Positions 44,936 to 56,915 of a DNA stretch of 64,000 bases are shown here, piece by piece. The DNA is from Scalesia atractyloides (Eukaryota > Streptophyta > Magnoliopsida > Asterales > Asteraceae). Below the pieces are notes generated by a model. It made no database searches, had not been told where the DNA came from, and saw only the letters and a list, made by a program, of their open reading frames with translations. Both the position numbers and the translations under genes were made by a program. The stretch lies in assembly GCA_947069175.1 (NCBI GenBank), contig CAMTDV010000012.1, forward strand, positions 38,038,341 to 38,102,340, written 5' to 3'. Each line of letters opens with the position of its first letter. Position 1 is the first letter of the stretch.

Positions 44936-45465
44936 ATATGTATTCATGTCGTGTCACAATCTATATGTCTATTCCTGTCATTTTTGTCAAATTAAAATAA
45001 TTATAAAATAAAATATTTAGAAAATATGGTCTATAAAATAATATATTTATAAAATGTCATTCTAAGAGGTTTTAGTTTTAACAAAGTTAACTTTAAAAAA
45101 TCCAATGTTTATGATATCACTAATTTTTTTTATTTTTGATCACTAGTTATTAGTTTATTTAACTACGAAATTGGTTTACATTAGTTTGTACTAAATATTT
45201 TATAAGTGGTACAACAAAATGAAAAGTTGATTTTGCTTAATTAATCTTGACCTTTTATTTTTTAAATCAATTGTTAAGATGAAAGTATTGAAAAAAAATG
45301 GGTGTAAGGGTATTTCTGTAATAGCCTATTTGTTAACTTTCTTTCTCCACATGCAATGCACATGTATATTTCACTCTCATTTTTCAAACGTTCATATCTT
45401 TTTTATACGACATTATATTTTTATAAAAATTTCACCATAAAATCAAACGTCTTTTTATCTTTAAT
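44936..45465. other. AT-rich spacer
   Basis: Nothing recognised; several short A/T runs. Confidence 0.5.
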
Positions 45466-45524
45466 TTGAGTACTTGCTATATAAAGTATGACAATTATAC
45501 AAAAAAAAAATGTGTTCTATTTCT

Positions 45525-45790
45525 ATATTGTATAGCATTTTTTTTGTTGGATTTTTTGTACTACATTTTTGTGTTAATTTTTTGTAATGAATTTTTTTTG
45601 TATAAAAAGTTTTTTCTTAAATTTTTTGTGCTGGATTTTTTGTACTTGATTTTTTTGTGCTATATTTTTGTACTAGATGTTTTTGTATCGATTCTTTTTT
45701 GTATTAATTTTTTTTTCAAGAATTTTTTGTGCTATATTTTTTTGTACAAGATTTTTTTATACTAGATTTTTTTGTTATATTTTTTAGAAA
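45525..45790 (+). repeat. Degenerate T-rich minisatellite
   Basis: About 16-18 irregular copies of a 13-17 base unit like TTTTTTGTACTAGAT. The hydrophobic frame across it is produced by the repeat and is not a gene. Confidence 0.7.
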
Positions 45791-47528
45791 ACAGAATGGT
45801 GTCACATGTTATCTTTACACTCCTACTTATAAGAAACATAATGTTTTAGTACCAAAACACTCTTTCTTTCTAATTATAAGGAGTGTCATATGTCATTATC
45901 ACAATTCTTCTTAAGCTACTTAGACAAAACCTACTTTTAATGGATTCTTCTCCTACTATATAATACAAAACATATACATAAATGTATATTTCAAAAAAAC
46001 TAATAATACTAAAAGTTAAGTTATCCGTTTAAGTTTTAAACTGTTAAACTGTAAAGCCATCAGACTAACTGAATAACCCACTTTATTTCAGTTTTGACTG
46101 TTCGATCAGGTTGTAAAATCTATAGATACGCATAATATGTAATCGAAATCATATATTTATTTTTAACATTACAAGTTGATCAAACCATTTTATTTATAAT
46201 TAAAAAGTCAAACTAGTGACAAATAATGGATTGATGCTTGTTTGAAGCCGCATCAAGGTAATCGGACAACGCACGGATAAAGGAAATGTCAGGGCTTTAT
46301 TTACATGCTGACGTGTGAAATCTTTGTGCCTTGTTGACATCTGTAACAAGAAAGAAAAAGTAAAACAATAATTTTTTAACGTAAATTTTGTATCATTAAC
46401 AGACTACTATAGTATTATTATATAATCAGCGAAATCATCCGATCATATTCATCTCTATTAGGCATAATGTCCTTATACCAATTCAGGAGAAAACTCAATA
46501 AATATGAGAAAAACCTCTTTGTGGGAATTGAATCCAAAACTTATTGGTCCCAAAGCCTTATCTCACCTTCAAGATGTCAATAGACCATAAGGCCATGGGC
46601 AAAAAGAAAAACAATACTAATATTAAGAGTATCTCTAACACTAAAGGCATCCTTAGCTGTCACGTCATATGTCACATAATATTTTTATAAATTCTTCAAA
46701 ACCTTAATTTTATCTCTAACTCTATAAACATCTTTACTCATCTTAATTTCACCTCATCAACCACCCATTACACATAATATTTTAATAAAACTTTTCTCTT
46801 TTTACTTTGGGCCCACCTCATCACATGAACCAAGACAAACATATGCCCTTGTGTAAGGGATCTCACCTAAGAGCCTCTAATGTTGGTAGGTGTAGTATAA
46901 AGCCTCTAATGACTTTATCACACCACATCAGCGCCACATAGGCTCCATCACATAGGGGACTTTAAAGCCCCTTCCTTTAACTTGCATACGGCGGTTCCGT
47001 TTTCATGATTACCTAATTATTTTTTTATTTGGTATTTTTTAATTTATATACCATTTTTATTTAAAACAAAATAAAAAAACATAATTTCAATAAGATAATT
47101 AAAAGATTACAAACTATTTAAACATAAAAAAAACTACAAAGTTACGTGTATATTTTGGGTTTGCGGAAAAAAATGATGGTGCAGAATAGTATCCAAAAAA
47201 ACGGGAAGCAGTGGTGACATTGTCGGATGAGGGGAGGTTGAGGTGGTAGGTGGCATCGGATAATAACTAATCTCACCCATTCGCGGGTCTTTTCGGTATC
47301 GTTCTTCTTGCTTGTTGTTTGCTAAATTACTTCAAAACGGATTGTCGGGGTCTCACACATTTTGATTGTTGGGAAAAATTGTATGAGTATGATAGAATGT
47401 ATAAAATTCATGAAGAATAGATGTAAAAAATTGTATGGTTTGACAAATAGGATAGAATATATATAGTGTGGAAATTTTAAAATAAAAACTAATTTTTTAT
47501 AATATTACCGTTGAAAAACGGTAACACA
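45791..47528. other. Intergenic, possible MITE remnants
   Basis: No gene. 46640-46980 has CATCTCTAACACTAAAGGC- and CTCTAATG-type motifs common in plant MITEs but no clear inverted ends. 46980-47520 is unassigned. Confidence 0.4.
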
Positions 47529-47533
47529 TCCCT

Positions 47534-48842
47534 TGTCACACCCCAACCGATGGCGGAAACATCGGATGAGACGAACAAATCGTTCAAAAGCATCATAACA
47601 CTATTTGCGACAATATGTTTAAATCAAATTTCAATAATAACTAAAGATTCACATACAAAGCTTTGAAAACAACATACTATAATGTTTGAAATAAGATACG
47701 ATACAACAAGTATATAGAGTTTTAAATGTGTTTCTAGGCAATCCTACTAGATTCCTTGCATCATCAGTATTCCTGCAACATGTATTTAAATGTGGATTAA
47801 TACAAAAGTATTGGTGAGCATACAAGTTTTAAAAAAGTATAAGTGAGTTTCAATTACAACATGGCAAGTTACATTCTTGTTAAATCGTACATTCATATAA
47901 ACAATTTAGCATAACAATAGCATGTAATGGAGAACTTTAACTAGCATGCATAGCATCCTAAGCATAACAAGGTCATGAGAATACAAGTTGAAGTTTGCAC
48001 ATATAACTAACTTGAGCGTAACAGATAGCAAGTAATAACAAGTTTAAGCTAACACACATAACTCACATAAGCATAATTGATAACGCGTTTGGTAATTTGA
48101 ATTCATTTAATTTCGTACAATATAACTTTTGTTAAATGATACATGTTGCACCCCAAAATGCGTTAAAGTGTAAAAGGGGGGGTGTCGAGTATGCTCACAT
48201 TTTGCTAAGCTTCCTTTGGTATACCGCGAAGTGTTGAAGGTCGAAAGATAGACACCGGGGTCACCTCACATGACAAACGAAGGTACAAAATATTAGGAAT
48301 TGTCGACGTGCTATTAGAATAATTATACACTTATTTTATTTTATAACCTTATTGGCGTCGCGATACGTCCCTTAGCGTACCGAATATTAAATAACTTATA
48401 TATAATATATATATATTATATATGAATTTAGTTTGGAGTAAACATGGTTGATATAGGTACTGTCGAATGTCATAATAGAAATATGAGTATTTTCGCAAGT
48501 TATAATAGACATGTATATATTTTTGTCGAAAGAGATAGATATACTTATATACTTTATCGAAAGTTACAATAGATGAATATAAATATTTTGGTGAAAAACG
48601 GGCAGAGTCTCCTCTGTTTTTAGGACAATCCCGACAACCCAAGTTGTTGTTATAATCTTTTCAAAACTCATTGATATACAAATCGATATATGATTGCAAA
48701 ATAAGTACATGTGTATAACTTCTAACAAGCATAAAAAGAACAGGAACGACTATGCTAAGTTTATTAGTTTTAATCGACAAAATTTGCATCGTTCGCTATC
48801 GGATCGGTTTGTCTTTAAAGTTTCCCTCTTTTTTATACAAGA

Positions 48843-48875
<33 letters not shown>

Positions 48876-49936
48876 CAATCTAATTGAAAACGCGTTATAA
48901 ATTTTACCGAGCTTGCGTCGACCGTGGCTAGCACCGTTGACCGGGTTTGACCCGAGTTGACTGAAGCTGACCGGTTGACTTCCGTTGACCAAATTCGACC
49001 CGACCACCAGAACTGACCGAGTTTAACCCGTGAATAATTCTGACCCGAGCTTACTCGTCGTTGACTGCGGCCGTTTTTGTTTGACCAGCTTTGACCGTAG
49101 TTGCCCCGATGTTGACCACGTGTGACTCGAACTGGAACAAGCTCTCAAACCCACATCCGAGTCGACCGAAATGTAACATGGATCTGAACCGAGTTACTTA
49201 AACCGAAACCGATCAAAACAAACTTGTCACGAACTTGAGATACTAACCGAGACGCGACCTGAACAGAAACTGAATCGAGTCGAGACCTGAGTCGAACGCG
49301 GCCTGAATCTAACCCGGAGCGAACTTGAACTGAGATGAAACCGCACAGTGACCCGAGTCGTCGAAACAAGCTGGAACGAGATGGCCCTCTCGTCGCCGCC
49401 GTTTGCGGCGCCCATTGCCGCCGTCTACGGCGTCCGTTTCCGCTGACAGTCGCCGCCGTCTGTGCCGCGATTCTGGTGCACCGATGTCCGCCGCTGCTGT
49501 GGCTTTATTCCTGGTGCGCCGCACCGCCAAGGTGACCGGCGGTCTTCGTTGTAGAAAGGGAGGAGAGTGGAGGCGGTGGGTGTTGCGGTAGTTTAAGGCA
49601 GAGGGGAAGGTGAGAGGTGTTGTGTGTAGTGTAGTGTGCATATAGTTAGTTATATGTATTAGGTTTAGGGTTTTAGGTTGGGTTGTGGTGTTGGGCTCAA
49701 AGCCCGTTAGCTTGTTACTAGGTTTTTGAGTGGCCCGAACATATCGACGAGATCCGATTTCAAGTACAAGTTTCATAAAACGTCGAATTTGTTTTGTTTA
49801 TTATTATTATTATTATCTATAAAAATAATAACTAAATAAATAATAATAATAATGATAATAAATTAGACAAATAAATAATTTAGTGGTACAACATGTATTT
49901 CCTAAAATAAATTTTTATGGAAACGCGAGGCGTTAC
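47534..49936 (-). mobile_element. Left LTR of element B
   Basis: TGTCACACCCC...GGCGTTACA. Contains a CACCCCAAAA...AAAAGGGG motif (48149-48181), AT and TG microsatellites near 48843, a dense TTGAC/TGACC region (48910-49130), a GC-rich CGCCG island (49385-49570), and an ATT/TAA microsatellite near 49800. Minus-strand frames across the GC island differ in length between the two LTRs and are probably leader sequence. Confidence 0.9.
48905..49130. promoter_or_regulatory. TTGAC/TGACC-rich segment of LTR B
   Basis: More than ten GTTGAC or TTGACC cores, with GACTCGAAC and CACGTGTGAC, in about 220 bases. Repeated in the right LTR at 55860-56090. Candidate WRKY-type enhancer; not tested. Confidence 0.4.
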
Positions 49937-51640
49937 AGTCTTCCCTACTTTAGGGAATTTCGTCCCGAAATTCATTCAAGAGGAAGGCTTTAGGAAGATG
50001 GCACTTCGAAGTATGTATGGGTATGATCGAGAAATAGGTGGTGAGTGATTAGAGTTTGTATTTAAACATAACAGTGAAACACCGAATTTCTCATGGCACG
50101 TTTCACGAGACCTTAGCAATATGGTATTAACACTTATATATAGGAAGTACCCGCGACGTATCCACCATGTTTATACTATATTACTTCTGTTTCGCTAATC
50201 GGTGTCATGTTACGTTCCGTGTCACGATTAGGGTTTATTAACGTATTACAAGTGAGAATGATAACATATATAGAGTCTCAAGTATGTAAGTATAATTGTA
50301 TTTAAGTATGAGAGAGTATACTGTATAAGTATGAGTATAAGTGCAAGTGTGCGTATTCGCACATCCGTGTACAATACAGATGATATATTTTAGTTTAACC
50401 AAGATTAACGGATTACTGGCATGTGAATAAACAGGTCAAACCATCGTGTACAGCAATGTAGACTACCCATCATCGTTAAAACGAAGAGGGTGTAAAATAG
50501 TTTACTTAACATGACCTCAAGAATACGGGCGGGCGTCACGCCTATAGCGTTACACAAGCGCTATACAGGTTAAGGTGTGGCTTGATCAAAGTTAATGACG
50601 AGTCAACCACTTAAACATGTGAATAAACAAGTCAAACCATCGTGTACGCAATGTTGACTAGTCAATATTGTCGAAACATAGTGTAAAATAGTTTACTTAG
50701 TATAAAATAGTTTACTTAACATGACCCCAAGTCTCAAGGGCGGTGCACTACTCCTATAGCACTACGCATAGTGCTATACATGTTAAGGTGTGGTTTTATA
50801 ACGAGTTTATCACATATAATGTTCCGGTAATCCCAATTCAAGTATGATGTTTAGTATTGTCGTGCATAAATTCGATTTTAGTATAGTGTGACACTGAAAT
50901 AAAAATGAAAGAATAAGAATTATATAGCATAAAATGTAAGATAGCATAAAAGAGAGGCTTGTTAAAATGTTGGAGTGTTTCAGTTTTAGAAACTTCGACT
51001 ATTCCAAAGTGACTCGTAAGTCCTTTCAAATTAGGGAGACATGATTTGGCCTAATAGGTATAATACTCTTGTCGCCAAGCGATTAACGGTACTTTACCCT
51101 TCCAGTTAGTACATGTCCCTAATTTGATCGAAAAATACGAAACTTTGGCGATATTGAAAATTGAGGAGCGGAGCCAGTCATCAAGGTGTGGATGTCAATC
51201 CTGGCTTGACAATTTCGTCCCCAAATTGTGGTTTATTGAACGTATCAAGATATAATCTCGAATCGTCAATAAGGATCCACTAGATGATGAAATGGAACTC
51301 CCATCAAGATATGGATATCACTCCTGACTTGATGGTGAATTTCGTGCGAAATAACATGTAAAACGGATTGAAACTCGTCACCAATGGCGGGAATCACCCC
51401 TGTATTGATGAGTTATTTCGATTGTGGAACAAGAATATACTCAAAAGCGTGTGTTGTGTTTCGTGTCTTAGGAAAGACATATTTTAAGTTTTAAAATCAA
51501 ATGGGAGAGAGAAGCACGGTAGAAAGAATAATAATTTAGATAATTATCAAGAAGGTCAAGAGTATGGTACTTAAACTATAGACTAGGTCGAACATGGCAA
51601 TTCTACCTAATTCCCTATAGTTATGGCTCTGATACCAATC
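49937..51640 (-). other. Internal region of element B
   Basis: Minus order: primer-binding site at 51625-51637 (TGGTATCAGAGCC), leader, no gag or pol, then a polypurine region next to the left LTR. An about 190-base segment is imperfectly duplicated (50421-50580 and 50600-50800), each copy holding a CTATAGC-rich inverted motif. Leader motifs at 51047-51114 match element A. Confidence 0.8.
51625..51637 (-). other. Primer-binding site of element B
   Basis: Minus strand TGGTATCAGAGCC three bases from the LTR; initiator Met-tRNA complement. Confidence 0.9.
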
Positions 51641-54002
51641 TGTCACACCCCAACCGATGGCGGAAACATCGGGATGAGACGAACAAATTGTTCAAAAGCA
51701 TCATAACACTATTCGCGACAATATGTTTAAATCAAATTTCAATAATGACTAAAGATTCACATACAAAGCTTTGAAAACAACATACTATAATGTTTGAAAT
51801 AAGATACGATACAACAAGTATATAGAGTTTTAAATGTGTTTCTAGGCAATCCTACTAGATTCCTTGCATCATCAGTATTCCTGCAACATGTATTTAAATG
51901 TAGATCAATACAAAAGTATTGACGAGCATACAAGTTTTAAAAGAAGTATAAGTGTGTTTCAATTACAACATGGCAAGTTACATTCTTGTTAAATCGTACA
52001 TTCATATAAACAATTTAGCATAACAATAGCATGTAATGGAGAACTTTAACTAGCATGCATAGCATCCTAAGCATAACAAGGTCATGAGAATACAAGTTGA
52101 AGTTTGCACATATAACTAACATGAGCGTAACAGATAGCAAGTAATAACAAGTTTAAGCTAACACACATAACTCACATAAGCATAATTGATAACGCGTTTG
52201 GTAATTTGAATTCATTTAATTTCGTATAATATAACTTTTGTTAAATGATACATGTTGCACCCCAAAATGCGTTAAAGTGTAAAAGGGGTGGTGTCGAGTA
52301 TGCTCACATTTTGCTAAGCTTCCTTTGGTATACCGCGAAGTGTTGAACGTCGAAAGATGACACCGGGGTCACCTCACATGACAAACGAAGGTACAAAATA
52401 TTAGGAATTGTCGACGTGCTATTAGAATAATTATACACTTTTTTTTATTTTATAACCTTATTGGCGTCGCGATACGTCCCTTAGCGTAGCGAATATTAAA
52501 TAACTATATATATATATATTTAGTTTGGCGAGTAAACATGGTTGATATAGGTATTGTCGAATGTCATAATAGAAATATGAGTATTTTCGCAAGTTATAAT
52601 AGACATGTATATATTTTTGTCGAAAGAGATAGATATACTTATATACTTTATCGAAAGTAACAATAGATGAATACAAATATTTTGATGAAAAACGGGCAGA
52701 GTCTCCTCTGTTTTTAGGACAATCCCGACAACCCAAGTTGTCGTTATAATCTTTTCAAAACTCATTGATATACAAATCGATATATGATTGCAAAATAAGT
52801 ACATGTGTATAATGTCACACCCCGACTCGCAGCGGAAAAGGTGATCGGGGCATGATTGGGTTTTCATCAAAGCTCATGACATTTATTATAATGTTTCATA
52901 TTTATTATTTCAATTTAAAAGAGATCATACAATCATATCAAACAAATACAACATGTTCTATTCATCCTTCTAAACTTCATAATTTTTCTTCTAAGGCAAT
53001 TTCCTATGTTTTCCTTGCTTCATCCTGTTCACCTATCATATGTAAAAATGGTTTTTGGATCAACAAAAGTTGGCGAGTGAACCTTGTTAGAAAACATTTA
53101 TTATTTATTTCTTATTGTATTTAATACGGAAAAATTGTGCAATATTCCTATATGAACAAATGTAAATAAACATACAATAACAAACAATTAGCATACAATA
53201 ACAACCCAATAGCATACCATAGCAAACAACAACAAACAATAAACATACATTAACAAGAATGGGGAACGGACGGCCTATGATAAATGTATGTACTGAAAAT
53301 GATAAATGTCTGTGCGATCAAGGCTCAATCAAACGGAGCCGATCGTATTGCATGTACTGAAAATGATAAATGTTTGTGCGATCAAGGCTCAATCAAACGG
53401 AGCCGATCGTATGTTGGCAACGCCAGGTTCACGCTTACAATGTAATGGGGAACTGCTCAACGCTCGTAATGTAATGGGGAGCGGCGGCCTATGAAATTGC
53501 ATGTACTGAAAATAATAAATTAAATCTAAACAGTAACCACACAAACAGTTTATACAAGCTGAATACACATTTGTCCATGATATGATGTACGCACAATGAT
53601 TTAAATATAATAAATGGTAAGACACATGATACACCCCAAAAACGTGATTAAAACGGGGAATTTGTAGAGATTCACTCACAGTGGGTGCGTTCGGTTGATG
53701 ATGTTGAATGCGCACGAGTTTAGAGGATTGATCGATGAGGAAAAACTAACCTAAGTAATAACGAAAAAGTAAGGTAAATAAATGGATTTTATTAACAATT
53801 TTAATAGTATTTTTGGATATATTTTTGTGAGTTTAAGGCTATTTTCTAACTTTAAAAATGTTATTTTTAAGTATTTCTAATTGATTTTTAATTTAAATAA
53901 ATAAATAAAATAATAAAAAAATGTTGATTTTTGACCGTTGACAGTTGACTTGTTGACCGTTGACCGTTGACTTGTTGACCGGTTTTATTGTGTGTAAGTA
54001 TG

Positions 54003-54078
54003 CGCCGGGCAGGACTCGAACCCGAGACCTCCCGTACGCGTGCACGCAGCTCTACCAACTGAGCTACGTGTCTAACTC
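54003..54078 (-). other. tRNA-like module T1, solo LTR
   Basis: D-arm identical to the other copies; T-arm with perfect B-box GGTTCGAGTCC and 4 of 5 stem pairs. Acceptor unpaired. Confidence 0.6.
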
Positions 54079-54169
54079 GAAATATTTCTGTTTTTAATTA
54101 TATTTATATACTAATTAAATTAATCCGAAAATCACTTATTTTAAAAACGATTTAATGTATCGACTCGGT

Positions 54170-54245
54170 GCTCGCCACAGGTCTCGAAGCCGGGACTGTG
54201 GTTTAGTTTGGCACACAGTCCACCGCTGGACTGTTGTGTCTAACT
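54170..54245 (-). other. tRNA-like module T2, solo LTR
   Basis: Hairpin as elsewhere with one extra T on one side; the B-box is weakened (GGCTTCGAGACC). Confidence 0.45.
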
Positions 54246-54339
54246 TGGTAAATATTCTAGTTTTTATTATACTTACATATTACTGAGTTAACCCGGTTCG
54301 GTTTCTAAAAAAAACATTTTTATTACAGAGGTTATGGTT

Positions 54340-54413
54340 GTGATATGAATCGAACTCGCGTCGTGTGCATATTGTTTGCACACAGTCCACCGCTGGACTG
54401 TGTGTCTAACCCG
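54340..54413 (-). other. Second T2-type module, solo LTR
   Basis: Perfect hairpin and B-box GAGTTCGATTC, matching the second unit in the diverged LTR near 11030. Confidence 0.5.
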
Positions 54414-55407
54414 TTTATAATACCGATTTTAATTAATCTTATAACATTCACAACTTCGTCTTCTTCGTCCAAAACACAGACAACGGTTAACTAACTGTTA
54501 TTGGTTTAATCCGGTTAATGAATAAGATGAACAATTGAAAAGTATTGAACCGAAGAGTTTGGGGAAAGAAAGTACCGAACAGTTCGTCTTCTCCAGAAAT
54601 CCGGCGAAGATCGTCGGCTCTGTTTTGGTGACCTTCGGCTGTTAGAATCAATTAACAGTTTGGAGGGATTAGATGTGAAATTGAACTACTGAGTAACGAT
54701 TATCAGTAGGTTTAAAATGATCATACCGTTTAACAGCAAGTTTCTGGAATTTCAGAAATTTTCCGGCGAAAACAGGAAATCCGGCAATGTCGTCTGGGGT
54801 TGATTCTGAGTGGTGGAGTGATGTTAGAATTTGTATAATAATGGAATGAAACAGAAAAGTCGAGATATTTACCGCGTAGATGAAAGTCCCGGTTTTCCGG
54901 CGACTTGCAGAGGATTCCGGCGAGTGAAATTTCTTGCGACAGAGATTCTTCAGGGGTTTAAGGTGAGTGGGAGTGATGTCAGTATGAGTTCTATGATCTT
55001 ATTTTTGGGTAAGAAGAAAAGATGGATTGAACTCGGTTTTCCGGCGAAAATTTCCGGTTAATTTAGAGAGAATTCCGGCGACTTGCGGCGAAATTTTCTG
55101 AGCAAAAATGGAGAGTGTAGTTGGATAGATTCGTGAGTTTAACTGATGAACAAAGATAAATCCCGAATTTGAATTTTTATTTTCGGTTTCAATGGGAATT
55201 ATGGTAATGAATGAAATTGATGGTTTTATTTCGGTTATAACCGATATGGCTGTTAATGTAAGCGTTATGACCAAAAGAAACGGCAACATTTGACGAATTT
55301 GTCGGGATTTCCGGCGTCAGCGATTTTGGGCGCGCTGTGTAACTGGGTTTTGATTTCCAGATTTAGTTTATGTATTAATTGTTTCAATATGCTAACAAAC
55401 AACACAA

Positions 55408-55493
55408 GTGGCGGAGCGGTTGGAAGGATGTGTGTTAAGGCTTTGCTGATCCTGTTGACCTGGCTGACCCGGGTTCGAATCCCGGCTTCAGCA
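55408..55493 (+). other. tRNA-like module T3, solo LTR
   Basis: The best T3: A-box GTGGCGGAGCGGT, perfect T-arm CCGGG-TTCGAAT-CCCGG. The acceptor is still unpaired. Confidence 0.6.
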
Positions 55494-56915
55494 TATTATT
55501 TTTAATTCACTATTTTTAATAATTTTCAAAAATAAATTTTATATTCTAATATACTTATTAATTATGTATCGTTTAAAATTAATTTGGGCATTAAATACGC
55601 AACGAAAATTTTAATTGGTTGTTCGGTTAATAAACGAAGCGGGTTTGGTAAATCCGGTTTTTTTGACGGATGTTACATATAACTTCTAACAAGCATAAAA
55701 AGAACAGGAACGACTATGCTAAGTTTATTAGTTTTAATCGACAAAATTTGCATCGTTCGCTATCGGATCGGGTTGTCTTTAAAGTTTCCCTCTTTTTTTT
55801 AAACAAGATGTGTGTATATATATAAAAAATCTAATTGAAAACGCGTTATAAATTTTACCGAGCTTGCGTCGACCGTGGCTAGCACCGTTGACCAGGTTTG
55901 ACCCGAGTTGACTGAAGCTGACCGGTTGACTTCCGTTGACCAAATTCGACCCGACCACCAGAACTGACCGAGTTTAAACCGTGACCAAATCTAACCCGAG
56001 CTTACTCGTCGTTGACTGCGGCCGTTTTTGATTGACCAACTTTGACCGTAGTTGCCCCGATGTTGACCACGTGTGACTCGAACTGGAACCAAGCTCTCAA
56101 ACCCACCTCCGAGTCGACCGAAACGTAACATGGATCTGAACCGAGTTACTTAAACCGAAACCGATCAAAACAAACTTGTCACGAACTTGAGATACTAACC
56201 GAGATGCGACCTGAACAGAAACTGAATCGAGTCGAGACCTGAGTCGAATGCGGCCTGAATCTAACCCGGAGCGAACTTGAACTGAGATGAAACCGCACAG
56301 TGACCCGAGTCGTCGAAACAAGCTGGAACGAGATGGCCCTCTCGTCGCCGCCGTTTGCGGCGTCCGTTGCCGCCGTCTGCGGCGTCCGTTTCCGCTGTAA
56401 GTCGCTGCCGTCTGTGCCGCGATTCTGGTGCGTCGATGTCCGCCGCTGCTGCGGCTTTATTCCTGGTGCGCCGCACCACCAAGGTGACCGGCGGTCTTCG
56501 TTGCAGAAAGGGAGGAAAGTGGAGGCGGTGGGTGTTGCGGTGGTTTAAGGCAGAGGGGAAGGTGAGAGGTGTTGTGTGTAGTGTAGTGTGCATATAGTTA
56601 GTTATATGTATTAGGTTTAGGGTTTTAGGTTGGGTTGTGGTGTTGGGCTCAAAGCCCGTTAGCTTGTTACTAGGTTTTTAAGTGGCCCCAACGTACCAAC
56701 GAGATCCGATTTCAAGTACAAGTTTCATAAAACGTCGAATTTGTTTTGTTTATTATTATTATTATTGTTGTTGTTGTTGTTATTATTATCTATAAAAATA
56801 ATAACTTAATAAATAATAATAATAATGATAATAAATTAGACAAATAAATAATTTAGTGGTACGACACGTATTTCCTAAAATAAATTTTTATGAAAACGCG
56901 AGGTGTTATATCCCT

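Larger units (their letters stand above)
52808..55682 (-). mobile_element. A-family solo LTR nested in element B
   Basis: LTR 52813-55677 (2865 bases), TGTCACACCCC...GATGTTACA, between perfect TATAA duplications (52808-52812, 55678-55682). Clearly related to the LTRs of element A but diverged, with two T2 modules. No internal sequence, so a full insertion later lost its interior by LTR-LTR recombination. Confidence 0.95.
51641..56910 (-). mobile_element. Right LTR of element B, interrupted
   Basis: Continuous with the left LTR up to 52812 and again from 55683. The uninterrupted site is preserved at 48712-48727 in the left LTR (GTGTATAACTTC). Ends GGTGTTATA, with one base changed from the usual TTACA. 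Confidence 0.9.
47529..56915 (-). mobile_element. Element B: non-coding LTR retrotransposon with nested solo LTR
   Basis: Flanked by TCCCT at both ends (47529-47533, 56911-56915). LTRs are 47534-49936 (2403 bases) and 51641-56910, which is 2400 bases after removing the nested insertion and one target copy. The internal part is only 1704 bases with primer site and polypurine region but no coding frame. This fits a non-autonomous derivative moved by another element's proteins. Minus orientation from the primer site. Confidence 0.9.

Noticed and set aside
45466..45765. 99-residue hydrophobic frame resembling a membrane protein
   Set aside because: Produced by a T-rich degenerate minisatellite; Phe/Leu/Tyr content follows from T-rich codons.
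49309..49776. 155-residue minus frame in LTR B, shorter copy at 56261-56593
   Set aside because: Lies over the GC island of both LTRs, with unequal length and several overlapping frames on both strands. No domain recognised.
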